64,000 bases of DNA. It comes from Thalassocella blandensis. Lineage in GTDB: Bacteria > Pseudomonadota > Gammaproteobacteria > Pseudomonadales > Cellvibrionaceae. Below the pieces are notes generated by a model. It was not told where the DNA came from and made no database searches. It saw only the letters and a program-made list of their open reading frames with translations. A program made the translations under genes and the position numbers. Each line of letters starts with the position of its first letter. Position 1 is the first letter of the stretch. Location: the NCBI GenBank assembly GCA_902141825.1, contig CABFPG010000007.1, forward strand, positions 62,001 to 126,000, read 5' to 3'. Below, piece after piece: positions 16,348 to 24,634 of this stretch.

Positions 16348-16700
16348 ATTAAAGTCCCTAGAAAGAATGTTTGTTTGAAAAAACGGAAAGTAATACTTTG
16401 GAGGATAGCTAATCCCTAGACTACGTTTTGACTTCCCTATTTAAAGTTGGAGTTGATTAGCAGTTAAGTTTACTTTTAAACATATTGCAGAATTCAACGC
16501 CGTGCTTATTTTCGTTTTTATAAAACTAAATAATTATAAATAAAATTTAGAAGCGTTGCTATTACTTAGAACTCGCCTGTCTCATTTTTTGACTTAGTTA
16601 TACCTACTGGCTCAGTGTTCTTGTATCAAGAATAAATATGGCAACTTTAATTCATTACTTGAAGATACTAGCTCGCTTTCAAACAATATTTTTTATGCAA
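16348..16700. other. Intergenic between RHS gene and chitinase, AT-rich
   Basis: About 350 bp holding the RHS promoter region (minus strand). An AGGGA ribosome site lies just before the RHS ATG. No gene is credible here. Confidence 0.5.
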
Positions 16701-16733
16701 AAAAGCCCCGACATTTTAAATGTCGAGGCTTTC
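16701..16733 (-). terminator. Chitinase gene terminator
   Basis: AAGCC-C-CGACATTT pairs with AAATGTCG-A-GGCTT (one mismatch), followed on the minus strand by a TTTTTT-type tract. It lies 33 bases beyond the chitinase stop. Confidence 0.85.
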
Positions 16734-16765
16734 ACCTTTATTGAAAACTTACTTTTATTTTTACA

Positions 16766-19700
16766 TTACAACTTCGGCAAGTTAGGGATTGATTGGTTAC
16801 AATCACCGGCCAAAGGTAAGTTGCGGCAAACGTATTGACCAGCGGAATTTTCAGTCGCGGCACCAGATGGCGCTGGTTGATGCACACGTTGTTTCCACAG
16901 TTGCCACAACATGAAGCCATCGTAGGATTTCGCTTTAGGATAGTTCTTCACGAAGTCCACCATGGTTTGTACGTTGTAGTATGCTGTTGCGTCATTGTTT
17001 TTGCCGGTAAGGAAACCGTCATTCCAGCCAGTGCTGCCATTTAGTTTTAACACAGCGCCACCAGAGCCTTCCGGTGCGATTTCCATCCCCATGTTAATGG
17101 GGCCGTTGTAAATTTCGCGGTAGGCCGCAAAACCTTCACGCGGATCGTAGTAGCTACCACCGTCGTAGGACATCAAGTTAACAAAAGTTAATTTGTCACC
17201 GTGGTTTTTCACTACGCTGTACATGGTACCGCCGAAAGGAGAACCCCACTGCACTTTACCTTCTTCAAAGTCTGTGCCTTTTACGTAGTATGCACCTGTT
17301 GACCAACCCGCGACCGAAATACCAAGGTTCGCTCCGCGCGATTTGATTTCGTTGTGCAGGCTTACGATGATGTTTTCAATTTCATGATCATCTGTACAAC
17401 TGAAGCTTGCTGCGTCTTGCTTATTACATTGAGAACCGGAAGCTTCCCAGTCGATATCAACACCTGAAGCACCCAAATCTAATGCTAGATCAACTACATG
17501 CGGTGCAGAAAAAGACTGCCACTGCGTGCCCTGACTGTAAGACCAGCCACCTACTGAAATCCAGACCTCAGTGCCACGATTGCGCAACGTGGAGATCATG
17601 TTGATCAAGTCTTGTGACTCTTGCGCAGAGAAGGTGTTAGCGCCACTAAAGCCAGTTGCACCTTCTACGAACTCAAAACCTGCCACTTCCTGGTTGAACT
17701 GCAAAGAGCCTTTTGTGTAAGCCGTGTTAGGACGTACGAAAGCCAGGTTGACGTTGGTGATGTAGTTCGGAATATTTTCTGCTTTCAAGTCATAAATACT
17801 GGTGTTCCAGGTACTGGCATAAGTCACATAACGACGACCGCTGGGGTTACCCGAAGAACTTGAAGAGTTAGAAGAACTGGAAGAGCTTGAGCTGGATGAA
17901 GAGCTGCTGGAACTTGAAGATGTACCCTGACATGGCTCACACACCCATACGCCGGCACCGGTTGGAGTTTCATTTTGTGTCCACCATCTTGCTGTACACA
18001 GGTTGCCGTTGTAAGTCGCCTGGTCACCATTTAAATATACTTTGCTGGAATCCCAAGCGGCAACATTGGCAGGACATACACCACCACCAGAACTGGAGCT
18101 GCTGCTCGAGCTGGAAGACGATGAAGAACTGCTAGAGCTGCTGGAGCTTGAGGATGAGCCTGTACCACCACAACCTTGCGTGGTTGGGTCCCAGAACCAG
18201 GTGCTGATTGTTGGGTCATACCCGGGGTTAGCATTAACCGCAATGTAGTTGTTGCCGTCAGTGTAGGTCACGATGTCACCTACCTCGTAGTGAGTATTCG
18301 TGTTCCACGCAGGACAAGAACCACCACCAGAGCTGGAGCTGCTGGATGAGGAAGAACTGCTGGAAGACGAACTGCTTGATGAGGAGCTGCTGGAAGACGA
18401 AGAGCTGGACGATGAACCCGTGCCGCCACATACGCCAACATTGCGCCATACACCCCAGTCACTGGCATTCATCAACGGATCTTGACCTTGTGTCCACCAC
18501 TGCGCTTCGTATTTCACGCCGCCTTGTGAGGCAACCATCCCTTTGGTGTAAACCTTGGATGAATCCCATGGCTCTACACCGCTGCAAACACCACCGCTCG
18601 AAGAGCTGGAGGAACTTGAACTGGAAGAAGAGCTGCTGGAGCTGGAAGACGTTGAACTCGAAGAGCTAGATGATGAAGAACTGGAAGACGAACTGCTGGA
18701 AGATCCGGTGCAGTCATCACAGCCATTGGCAAAGGTGTCATTAATGACATTCGCCAAACGAGGATTCACGCCACCGTTACACACGGGTAATTTGCCGTGC
18801 ATGGTATAACCACCCACACAGTCGAAGTCACCCATCACAGTCCAGACAATCGCACCACCGAGGTTGTTGTCATTGACGTATTGCGCTTTATATTCCAAAG
18901 ACAATTCGTTGTCGTAACTTAAGAAATAACCGCCGTTACCGTTTGACTTGGTGAGGTATGGTACTTTGGCGTTATCATCCCAATGCTCGCTCCAACCTGC
19001 TTTCTTCTGTTCTACGAAGAAATAGTTTGGTGTACCGTCGTAGACGTCTAAAGGCCAGTTAGTGTAATCCGATGCAGTGCTCACCGGGCCATCTGGCTGG
19101 ATAGTCACTTGACGCTTAACTGTTGCCGCGTTCAGATCCGGGGTACCACTGGTAACTACACCACGACCATAGAACGGGAAGCCCATGTTGATTTTTTCGC
19201 CGGGAATGCCTTTTTCCAACATCCATTGCGCTGTGTGGTTCCAGTTAAAGTCTGGCACTTCAGCATTTGGATATTCGTACAATGGCGCGTTGTGACCAGC
19301 AATATCAGACCAACCACCATTAAAGTCGTAGGTCATCATGTTGTAGTGGTCCATGTACTTGTTCAGCTCGTTCCAGTCAAAGCCTTCAAGTTTGTCAGTA
19401 TCCGCGGCGAATGCTGCGGTGATTAACTTGTCTGGCCCAATCACAGCGCGGATTTCTTTCACAAGCGTCAGGAAGTTGCCATAGTCAGCGTCGCTACCGG
19501 TGAAGTTCATACCGGAAAACGGACCTGGGTATTCCCAGTCGAGGTCGATACCGTCAAAGCCCAGGCCCATCAAGGTGCGAACACCTTCCATGAATTTTGC
19601 GCGTTTGGCAGGATCTGCAGCCATCTCTGGAAAATGCTTACACATACTCCAACCGCCAATCGAGGCCATCACTTTAACGCCACTGGCGTGAGCATGGTCG

Positions 19701-20251
19701 ATAATGCCCGGCTTACCGCCGACTTTACGCACAGGGATCGGGAAGTCACCAGACAGGCCCGAGGCTGCGTGCGTCCACTTTTGACCACTTACGGTGAAGC
19801 CCTGATCACGCGACGCATCGTTTTCTACGTAGCTTGGGTCCAATTCACCCCAGATCAGAAACAAATCCCAGCTGCTGTAAATGTCAGTGTTGAGCAGCGC
19901 TGCAGGCTGTTGCACCTGACCGGGTTGATAAATGTTTTTGTTGCGGTAATCACCAGAGTGCATTGAACCATCAACCGCGACACCAAAGAACGAGTAGTTC
20001 AATATGGTGTATTTGCTCATGTCGACGTTCAAGTGGTTAGCGATACCCTTGGCAGGAAGGCCAGCATTTTCTGCTTTCCAGGGGTCCCAATTGGTGATGT
20101 AACCGATAATTTCTTTGTTGTGCTCTGCAGTGGTGGAAGCCAACACAGAGGCTGGTGAAGTCATTACAGCAGCGGCGATGGCGCCGGCCAGTGCAATGCG
20201 CTTCGTCGCACGCTGCACGAGCGATGCGGAAGAGCCTAGTCTGGTTAACAT
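16766..20251 (-). CDS. Secreted modular chitinase: GH18 - CBM5/12 x3 - GH18 with polyserine linkers
   Basis: 1161 residues. Signal peptide to about 39 (IALAGAIAAAVMTSPASVLA). First GH18 domain about 46-510 with FDGIDLDWE 232-240, catalytic acid Glu240. Then four polyserine linkers alternate with three small Cys/Trp-rich modules of CBM5/12 type (WDSSKVYTKGMVASQGGVKY; WNTNTHYEVGDIVTY; WDSSKVYLNGDQATY). The second GH18 domain (about 806-1160) has SGVDIDWE with Glu936, where the first Asp of DxxDxDxE is Ser929. The layout matches Saccharophagus degradans ChiB, which has two GH18 domains and polyserine linkers and degrades chitin from both chain directions. The linkers use mixed AGC/TCN codons, so they are not simple triplet expansions. 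A TAAGGACC ribosome site precedes the ATG. The gene is monocistronic with its own terminator. Confidence 0.95.
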   Translation of the reverse strand: MLTRLGSSASLVQRATKRIALAGAIAAAVMTSPASVLASTTAEHNKEIIGYITNWDPWKAENAGLPAKGIANHLNVDMSKYTILNYSFFGVAVDGSMHSGDYRNKNIYQPGQVQQPAALLNTDIYSSWDLFLIWGELDPSYVENDASRDQGFTVSGQKWTHAASGLSGDFPIPVRKVGGKPGIIDHAHASGVKVMASIGGWSMCKHFPEMAADPAKRAKFMEGVRTLMGLGFDGIDLDWEYPGPFSGMNFTGSDADYGNFLTLVKEIRAVIGPDKLITAAFAADTDKLEGFDWNELNKYMDHYNMMTYDFNGGWSDIAGHNAPLYEYPNAEVPDFNWNHTAQWMLEKGIPGEKINMGFPFYGRGVVTSGTPDLNAATVKRQVTIQPDGPVSTASDYTNWPLDVYDGTPNYFFVEQKKAGWSEHWDDNAKVPYLTKSNGNGGYFLSYDNELSLEYKAQYVNDNNLGGAIVWTVMGDFDCVGGYTMHGKLPVCNGGVNPRLANVINDTFANGCDDCTGSSSSSSSSSSSSSSSSSTSSSSSSSSSSSSSSSSSSGGVCSGVEPWDSSKVYTKGMVASQGGVKYEAQWWTQGQDPLMNASDWGVWRNVGVCGGTGSSSSSSSSSSSSSSSSSSSSSSSSSSSSSGGGSCPAWNTNTHYEVGDIVTYTDGNNYIAVNANPGYDPTISTWFWDPTTQGCGGTGSSSSSSSSSSSSSSSSSSSSSSSGGGVCPANVAAWDSSKVYLNGDQATYNGNLCTARWWTQNETPTGAGVWVCEPCQGTSSSSSSSSSSSSSSSSSNSSSSSGNPSGRRYVTYASTWNTSIYDLKAENIPNYITNVNLAFVRPNTAYTKGSLQFNQEVAGFEFVEGATGFSGANTFSAQESQDLINMISTLRNRGTEVWISVGGWSYSQGTQWQSFSAPHVVDLALDLGASGVDIDWEASGSQCNKQDAASFSCTDDHEIENIIVSLHNEIKSRGANLGISVAGWSTGAYYVKGTDFEEGKVQWGSPFGGTMYSVVKNHGDKLTFVNLMSYDGGSYYDPREGFAAYREIYNGPINMGMEIAPEGSGGAVLKLNGSTGWNDGFLTGKNNDATAYYNVQTMVDFVKNYPKAKSYDGFMLWQLWKQRVHQPAPSGAATENSAGQYVCRNLPLAGDCNQSIPNLPKL

Positions 20252-20957
20252 AAGGGGGTCCTTATTAGTCGTTATGTTGTTATTTACACAGGCAGTTTCG
20301 AACTAACACTATTTGCGTAGGGAGCCACGTATGACATTCCGACAAAGTAGTAACTTACTACGGAGTATTACGCTCAACGTGGTGCAAATGAAAACAGTGA
20401 AATTTTGCCTGCAAGGTATTTATTGTGGTGTCATGCACGGAGGGAAAGTTCAGCGAACTTCCGAATGACGCTATTTACAGGGCTGGAATCCGGCACATTC
20501 TTTTAGAATCGGTACTTGTTATCTGGTACCTCGTATTTCGGTACTACTCAATCCGTCATATTCCATAAGTACTGCATGTACAAGGATTACATGGCGCACA
20601 TCCACCTCGGCGCAAAGTTACTGGTCATAGGACAACGTTGTCAAGCAAATGCGTACGCCAAAGACGTGATATGTGCTGCCTGCATCAAGCCATCAGTGTG
20701 TATTTCTCCTTTCGCGAAATTGATTCGTTTGCCACTGTGTAACATGTGAAGTTAGATGACAATATTGCATTTTTGTCATGCAATTCAGCGAGGGAATTTT
20801 GCATAGAATCGTCTTTTAAGATGAGTCATTCAAAAGTGACCAGAACATCGCCAGCTATGGTTCTGACGCTTGTTACCGATGGTGATATTGTGTGGTCGCC
20901 GATCAGAAGATTAAATCAACCCCCGACCCTTCTTAACACACGCCAACGGGAATACTA
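20252..20957. other. Divergent intergenic region, 706 bp
   Basis: Lies between the chitinase (minus) and the GFA-like gene (plus). It holds the palindrome at 20347-20361 and presumably both promoters. The short open frames here have no ribosome site or recognisable product. Confidence 0.5.
20347..20361. promoter_or_regulatory. Perfect 15-bp dyad, candidate chitinase operator
   Basis: GTAGTAACTTACTAC consists of 7-bp arms GTAGTAA/TTACTAC around a central C. It lies 96 bases upstream of the chitinase start. Its role as an operator is inferred from symmetry and position. Confidence 0.4.
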
Positions 20958-21554
20958 ATGGCACACAACAGGCCTACAGTTATGAGCACACCATCTATGA
21001 GCACACCATCTATGAGCACACCATCAACGGAGTCCAATAGAGAGTATCCTCTGGAAGGAGGGTGTAGTTGCGGTGAAATTCGTTACCAGTTATTGCGCGC
21101 TCCCCTGTTCGTGCATTGTTGCCACTGCACCTGGTGTCAGCGGGAAAGTGGTGCCGCATTTGCTTTAAATGCTTTGATCGAAACGGAAAATCTCACGCTA
21201 CTGCAGGGCAAGTTGATACCGGTAAATACACCCTCGGCCAGCGGCTCCGGCCAACTTATTCATCGCTGTCCGCGGTGTAGAGTAGCACTGTGGAGTCACT
21301 ACAACGGGATGGGGCCTGCTGCTGCTTTTTTAAGAGTCGGCACATTGGACCAGGCAAATTTGCTGCCGCCGGATATTCATATTTTTACCAGTACCCGACA
21401 GCCCTGGGTGAATTTATCGCAAGACGTTCCCGTGATGGAGGAATATTACGATCGCCGTGAATTCTGGTCGGAGGAAAGCCTCAGCCGGCATGAAAAAATG
21501 CTGCCTGCTATCCGAAAGCACCGGGCATCTCAATCCGAGCAAAAACCGGATTAG
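20958..21554 (+). CDS. GFA/CENP-V-family zinc-binding protein
   Basis: 198 residues. After a repeat-derived N-terminus the protein reads LEGGCSCGEIRYQL (about 34-47), FVHCCHCTWCQRESGAAF (about 54-71) and HRCPRCRVALWSHY (about 98-111). These are the Cys pairs of the GFA fold, a fold of glutathione-dependent formaldehyde-activating-like proteins that bind zinc. Most bacterial members have no proven substrate, so the enzyme role is left open. Residues 9-23 are MSTPS three times, from a 15-bp DNA triplication; the Met at 20958 is kept as start because ACGGG lies upstream, but Met9, Met14 or Met19 could also serve. No operon partner. Confidence 0.8.
   Translation: MAHNRPTVMSTPSMSTPSMSTPSTESNREYPLEGGCSCGEIRYQLLRAPLFVHCCHCTWCQRESGAAFALNALIETENLTLLQGKLIPVNTPSASGSGQLIHRCPRCRVALWSHYNGMGPAAAFLRVGTLDQANLLPPDIHIFTSTRQPWVNLSQDVPVMEEYYDRREFWSEESLSRHEKMLPAIRKHRASQSEQKPD
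20982..21026 (+). repeat. 15-bp in-frame triplication at the start of the GFA-like gene
   Basis: ATGAGCACACCATCT occurs three times in a row (the third copy ends in A), each encoding MSTPS and each offering a new ATG. The copies are otherwise identical, so the expansion is recent or maintained. Confidence 0.9.
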
Positions 21555-22062
21555 AGGATTGACTTCAGGAGATACTTCAAAAGATAGCTCAAGCGATTAT
21601 TCAGGAGATTGACCACCCGAAACTAAGACATGACAGATGCGGAGTTTTTAATAGTTTTAACTATGCGAAAAAAAGAAATATTACAGCAAGTATTCACTTA
21701 CCAACCTTTTTTTATTCGCTGTTAAACAGCGCGAAGCAGTTACCAGGCTGTGAACCAGCACTAATAAATGAGAATAGCTCAAGATCATATAGATATATCA
21801 ATTTCCTTTTTTTATTCCTTCCTTAAGCTGATTTTTATTTTGTAAACGATTTCAGATACGCGTTTATTTTATCAATTCGATATAAATCGTTTTCAATCCG
21901 CATTTCATCGATTTTTTTCTCGCTTGGCCTCGAGTTGTGCATTGTGTGCGAAATTATTAGAGTTTAAGACCTTCGGTTTTTAAACCACCACGCTCGCTGT
22001 ATTTCCCCATAAATACGGTTTAACCATCCAATATAAAACGCAACAATAAAAGCACTATAACA
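21555..22062. other. Intergenic, 508 bp, AT-rich
   Basis: No gene and no clear terminator. The right part must hold the promoter of the GH71/99-like gene; I could not pick a convincing -35/-10 pair. Confidence 0.5.
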
Positions 22063-23949
22063 ATGAAAAAACTCAGTTCAGCTCTATTTGCTCTTACGTG
22101 CAGTGTGTTCTCTTCATCACTTTTTGCTCAGGCTCCCGTAGATGTTCCCAAAAGTGTAAGTAACAAAATTTATGTTCATATCATGCCCTGGTTTGAATCG
22201 CAGGATTACTCTGGCTACTGGGGTATTCACTGGACCATGGCCAACCAGAATCCAGATATTGTGGATGGCTCTGGTAAACGACAGATAGCGGCGCATTACT
22301 ATCCGATGATCGGTCCATATGCTTCCGGTGATCCGGACGTTGTTGAATACCAGTTATTGTTGATGAAACTGGCGGGCGTGGACAGCGTACTTATCGACTG
22401 GCCAGGAACTACCAACGCCTTCGACTATGTGCGCAATCGGGAAAACTCAGAAGCCATTATTAATAAAATCTCTCAGGTTGGGCTTGAGTTTGCGGTGGTT
22501 TACGAGGATCACAATTTAACCCTGGCCAATGTAGGCGACAAGCTTGGACAGGGCCGAACAGACATGGCGTATTTGCGGGATCACTATTTTAATCGCGGCG
22601 AATATTCACGTATAAATGGTCAGCCACTGATGCTGGTGTTTGGTCCACAAACATTTCAAAACGCGGATGAGTGGTCCAATGTGTTTTCTGTTCTTCCCAC
22701 CAAGCCACATTTTTTAACCTTGTGGTATGAGCATGGCGAAGGTGGTGCGAACAGTGCCGGCGAATACGCCTGGATTTATCGCGATGACAGTCCTTACTAC
22801 GATCACCTCAGCAATTTTTATCAGAATGCGCAGAACTACGGCACTAAAATGGGCGCAGCCGCTCCCGGCTTTAATGCGTTCTATGAAGCAGGCGGCTGGG
22901 GAGCCAATCCCTTTGTCATCGATCACAATGGCACATCCACCTTTCAGCAAACCCTGGACCTTGCGCTGAACAACAATGTCCAACACATTCAAATTGCAAC
23001 CTGGAACGATTACGGTGAAGGCACCATGATCGAACCTACGCGCGAGTTTGGTTATGGGTTTTTAACATATATGCAACAGCGCCTCGGTGTGAACTTGGGC
23101 CAGGCCGAACTGGAACTCGTGCATGAGTTATTAATGCAACGACGTCAGCATCGCGGCAACGGGAATGAACAGGGTCGTTTGGATCAGGTCAGTCGTCACC
23201 TCGCGGCTCTGCAATTTAATGAAGCGCGCAATCTGTTAAATGGTGTTACGCCAACGCCGACGGTCACACCAACTCCCACGCCTACCCCACCCCCGGGCAA
23301 CGGTGTAGTAAATTTGTATCAGCACTGTGATTTCGGCGGCTATTCTGCTGCATTAACAGAAGGCCGTTACACACTGAGTCAACTGAATGCGCTGGGTATT
23401 GCCAACGATGATATTTCATCTTTACGCGTTCAAAGCGGCTATCGTATTACACTTTTCCAGCACGACAATTTTAGCGGGAATACTTTGCAAAAAACCGCTG
23501 ACGACGCCTGTCTGGTGGACGATGGCTTTAATGACGATATCAGTTCGTTAACCATTGAAAAAGTTACTTCGGGAGGCTGGACAACGCGCATCGAAGCCGA
23601 AAATTATGTTGTCTCATCCGACATTGGTGTTGAAGCATGCAGTGAAGGTGGGCAGAACATCGGTTGGCTGGATGTCGGTGACTGGGTGGTGTGGGACATC
23701 AATGTGCCCAGCGACGGCAGTTACAAGGTGGAGTATCGTATTGCCGGCATGTACGGCGGCGTTATTCAGTTAGAAAAAGCAGGTGGCAGTCCAGTGTATG
23801 GCCAGATTAATGTACCGGCGACGGGCGACTGGCAACAGTGGCAGACAATTTCTCACACCGTCAATCTAAACGCCGGGCAACAGCAAATCGCTATCTATGT
23901 TCCGGTGAGTGGTTACAACATTAACTGGATTCAGATAAGCCGACAGTGA
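22063..23949 (+). CDS. Secreted GH71/99-like hydrolase with beta/gamma-crystallin and CBM6 modules
   Basis: 628 residues. Signal peptide to about 23 (SVFSSSLFAQA). A catalytic (beta/alpha)8-type domain at about 35-345 has the features of GH71/GH99-like proteins: IYVHIMPWF, GVDSVLIDWPG and ATWNDYGEGTMIEP, with the candidate acid Glu319. GH99 enzymes are endo-alpha-mannanases and GH71 enzymes are alpha-1,3-glucanases; the substrate here is not decidable by eye. A helical stretch and a Thr-Pro linker (about 396-412) lead to a beta/gamma-crystallin-like domain (about 416-507: VNLYQHCDFGGYSAAL, ITLFQHDNFSGNTL, two DDISSL calcium-type motifs). The C-terminal CBM6 (about 513-628: IEAENYVVSSDIGVE, GDWVVWDINVP) binds polysaccharide. 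A strong terminator follows. Confidence 0.85.
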   Translation: MKKLSSALFALTCSVFSSSLFAQAPVDVPKSVSNKIYVHIMPWFESQDYSGYWGIHWTMANQNPDIVDGSGKRQIAAHYYPMIGPYASGDPDVVEYQLLLMKLAGVDSVLIDWPGTTNAFDYVRNRENSEAIINKISQVGLEFAVVYEDHNLTLANVGDKLGQGRTDMAYLRDHYFNRGEYSRINGQPLMLVFGPQTFQNADEWSNVFSVLPTKPHFLTLWYEHGEGGANSAGEYAWIYRDDSPYYDHLSNFYQNAQNYGTKMGAAAPGFNAFYEAGGWGANPFVIDHNGTSTFQQTLDLALNNNVQHIQIATWNDYGEGTMIEPTREFGYGFLTYMQQRLGVNLGQAELELVHELLMQRRQHRGNGNEQGRLDQVSRHLAALQFNEARNLLNGVTPTPTVTPTPTPTPPPGNGVVNLYQHCDFGGYSAALTEGRYTLSQLNALGIANDDISSLRVQSGYRITLFQHDNFSGNTLQKTADDACLVDDGFNDDISSLTIEKVTSGGWTTRIEAENYVVSSDIGVEACSEGGQNIGWLDVGDWVVWDINVPSDGSYKVEYRIAGMYGGVIQLEKAGGSPVYGQINVPATGDWQQWQTISHTVNLNAGQQQIAIYVPVSGYNINWIQISRQ

Positions 23950-24022
23950 CAGACCGGCCGATAAAAGCAATCCAACGTATCATCAAGAGCACAGCAATGC
24001 GCTGAGTTAGCATGGGGAGTAT

Positions 24023-24053
24023 TGGCCAGGGCAAGACCCTGGCCATTTTTTTT
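24023..24053 (+). terminator. Rho-independent terminator after the GH71/99-like gene
   Basis: TGGCCAGGG (24023-24031) pairs perfectly with CCCTGGCCA (24037-24045), followed by an eight-T run. Confidence 0.92.
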
Positions 24054-24114
24054 CACTGAACAAAGCTGCTATTGTGCATGTCGCGCATTCACAGACTTGT
24101 TCAGCGCCACACAG

Positions 24115-24432
24115 CTAGTTGCTCGATATTTTCATCAACACCAGTCCAGAAACAATCAATACTGCCGCAATCATTCTCACTGCGTTAACAGTTTCCCCCA
24201 GCACTAAAATGCCAACAAGAAAAGCCCCTACGGCGCCAATTCCGGTCCAAATACAATAGGCTGTTCCCAGCGGGATTGTCCGCATCGCCAAGGCTAATAG
24301 CCAGAAGCTGGCAATCATTGCGCTGATGGTGATAAGAGAAAATATCGGTCGGCTGAAACCGTCGGATTGCTTCATGGTATAAGCCCAGACGATTTCAAGC
24401 ACACCGGCGATAATAAGATAGAACCAAGGCAT
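24115..24432 (-). CDS. gdx: SMR-family guanidinium exporter (Gdx, formerly SugE)
   Basis: 105 residues forming four membrane helices, the standard small multidrug resistance length. The sequence follows the SugE/Gdx subgroup closely: LEIVWAYTMK with the essential Glu13, the block TAYCIWTGIGAVGAFLVG, then LGETVNAVRM. Gdx exports guanidinium ion in exchange for protons as an antiparallel dimer. The assignment to Gdx and not to a drug exporter is strongly supported by the guanidine-II riboswitch in its leader. A GGAGGGG ribosome site is just upstream of the ATG. The gene is monocistronic and convergent with the GH71/99-like gene. Confidence 0.93.
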   Translation of the reverse strand: MPWFYLIIAGVLEIVWAYTMKQSDGFSRPIFSLITISAMIASFWLLALAMRTIPLGTAYCIWTGIGAVGAFLVGILVLGETVNAVRMIAAVLIVSGLVLMKISSN

Positions 24433-24455
24433 AGCCCCTCCAAACGTTAACAGGG

Positions 24456-24503
24456 CCAGGTCGTCCTGGTTATAATCACCCTGAACGGGGGAGGTCGTCC
24501 TCC
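24456..24503 (-). promoter_or_regulatory. Guanidine-II riboswitch (mini-ykkC)
   Basis: On the minus strand two small hairpins occur 20 bases apart, each with a 5-bp stem and an ACGA tetraloop: GGAGG-ACGA-CCTCC (24503-24490) and CCAGG-ACGA-CCTGG (24469-24456). Paired hairpins with ACGR loops are the defining structure of the guanidine-II class, in which the loops kiss and bind guanidinium. The second hairpin ends about 15 bases before the gdx ribosome site, which fits control of translation start, with guanidinium switching the exporter on. Confidence 0.93.
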
Positions 24504-24634
24504 TAACTCCTTTTTATTTATTGATCCGTGTGTCTAGTTGCTTACCAATAATAAATAAACGATTAACTTCCGCGATCAAGAACCACATACAAACTCATCG
24601 CACACTTACTTCAACAATGTAATGGCTTATAGAA

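Noticed and set aside
17887-18809. Several Glu/Leu-rich open frames on the plus strand
   Set aside because: They are the antisense reading of the chitinase polyserine linkers (Ser codons read as Glu/Leu/Asp repeats); no ribosome sites.
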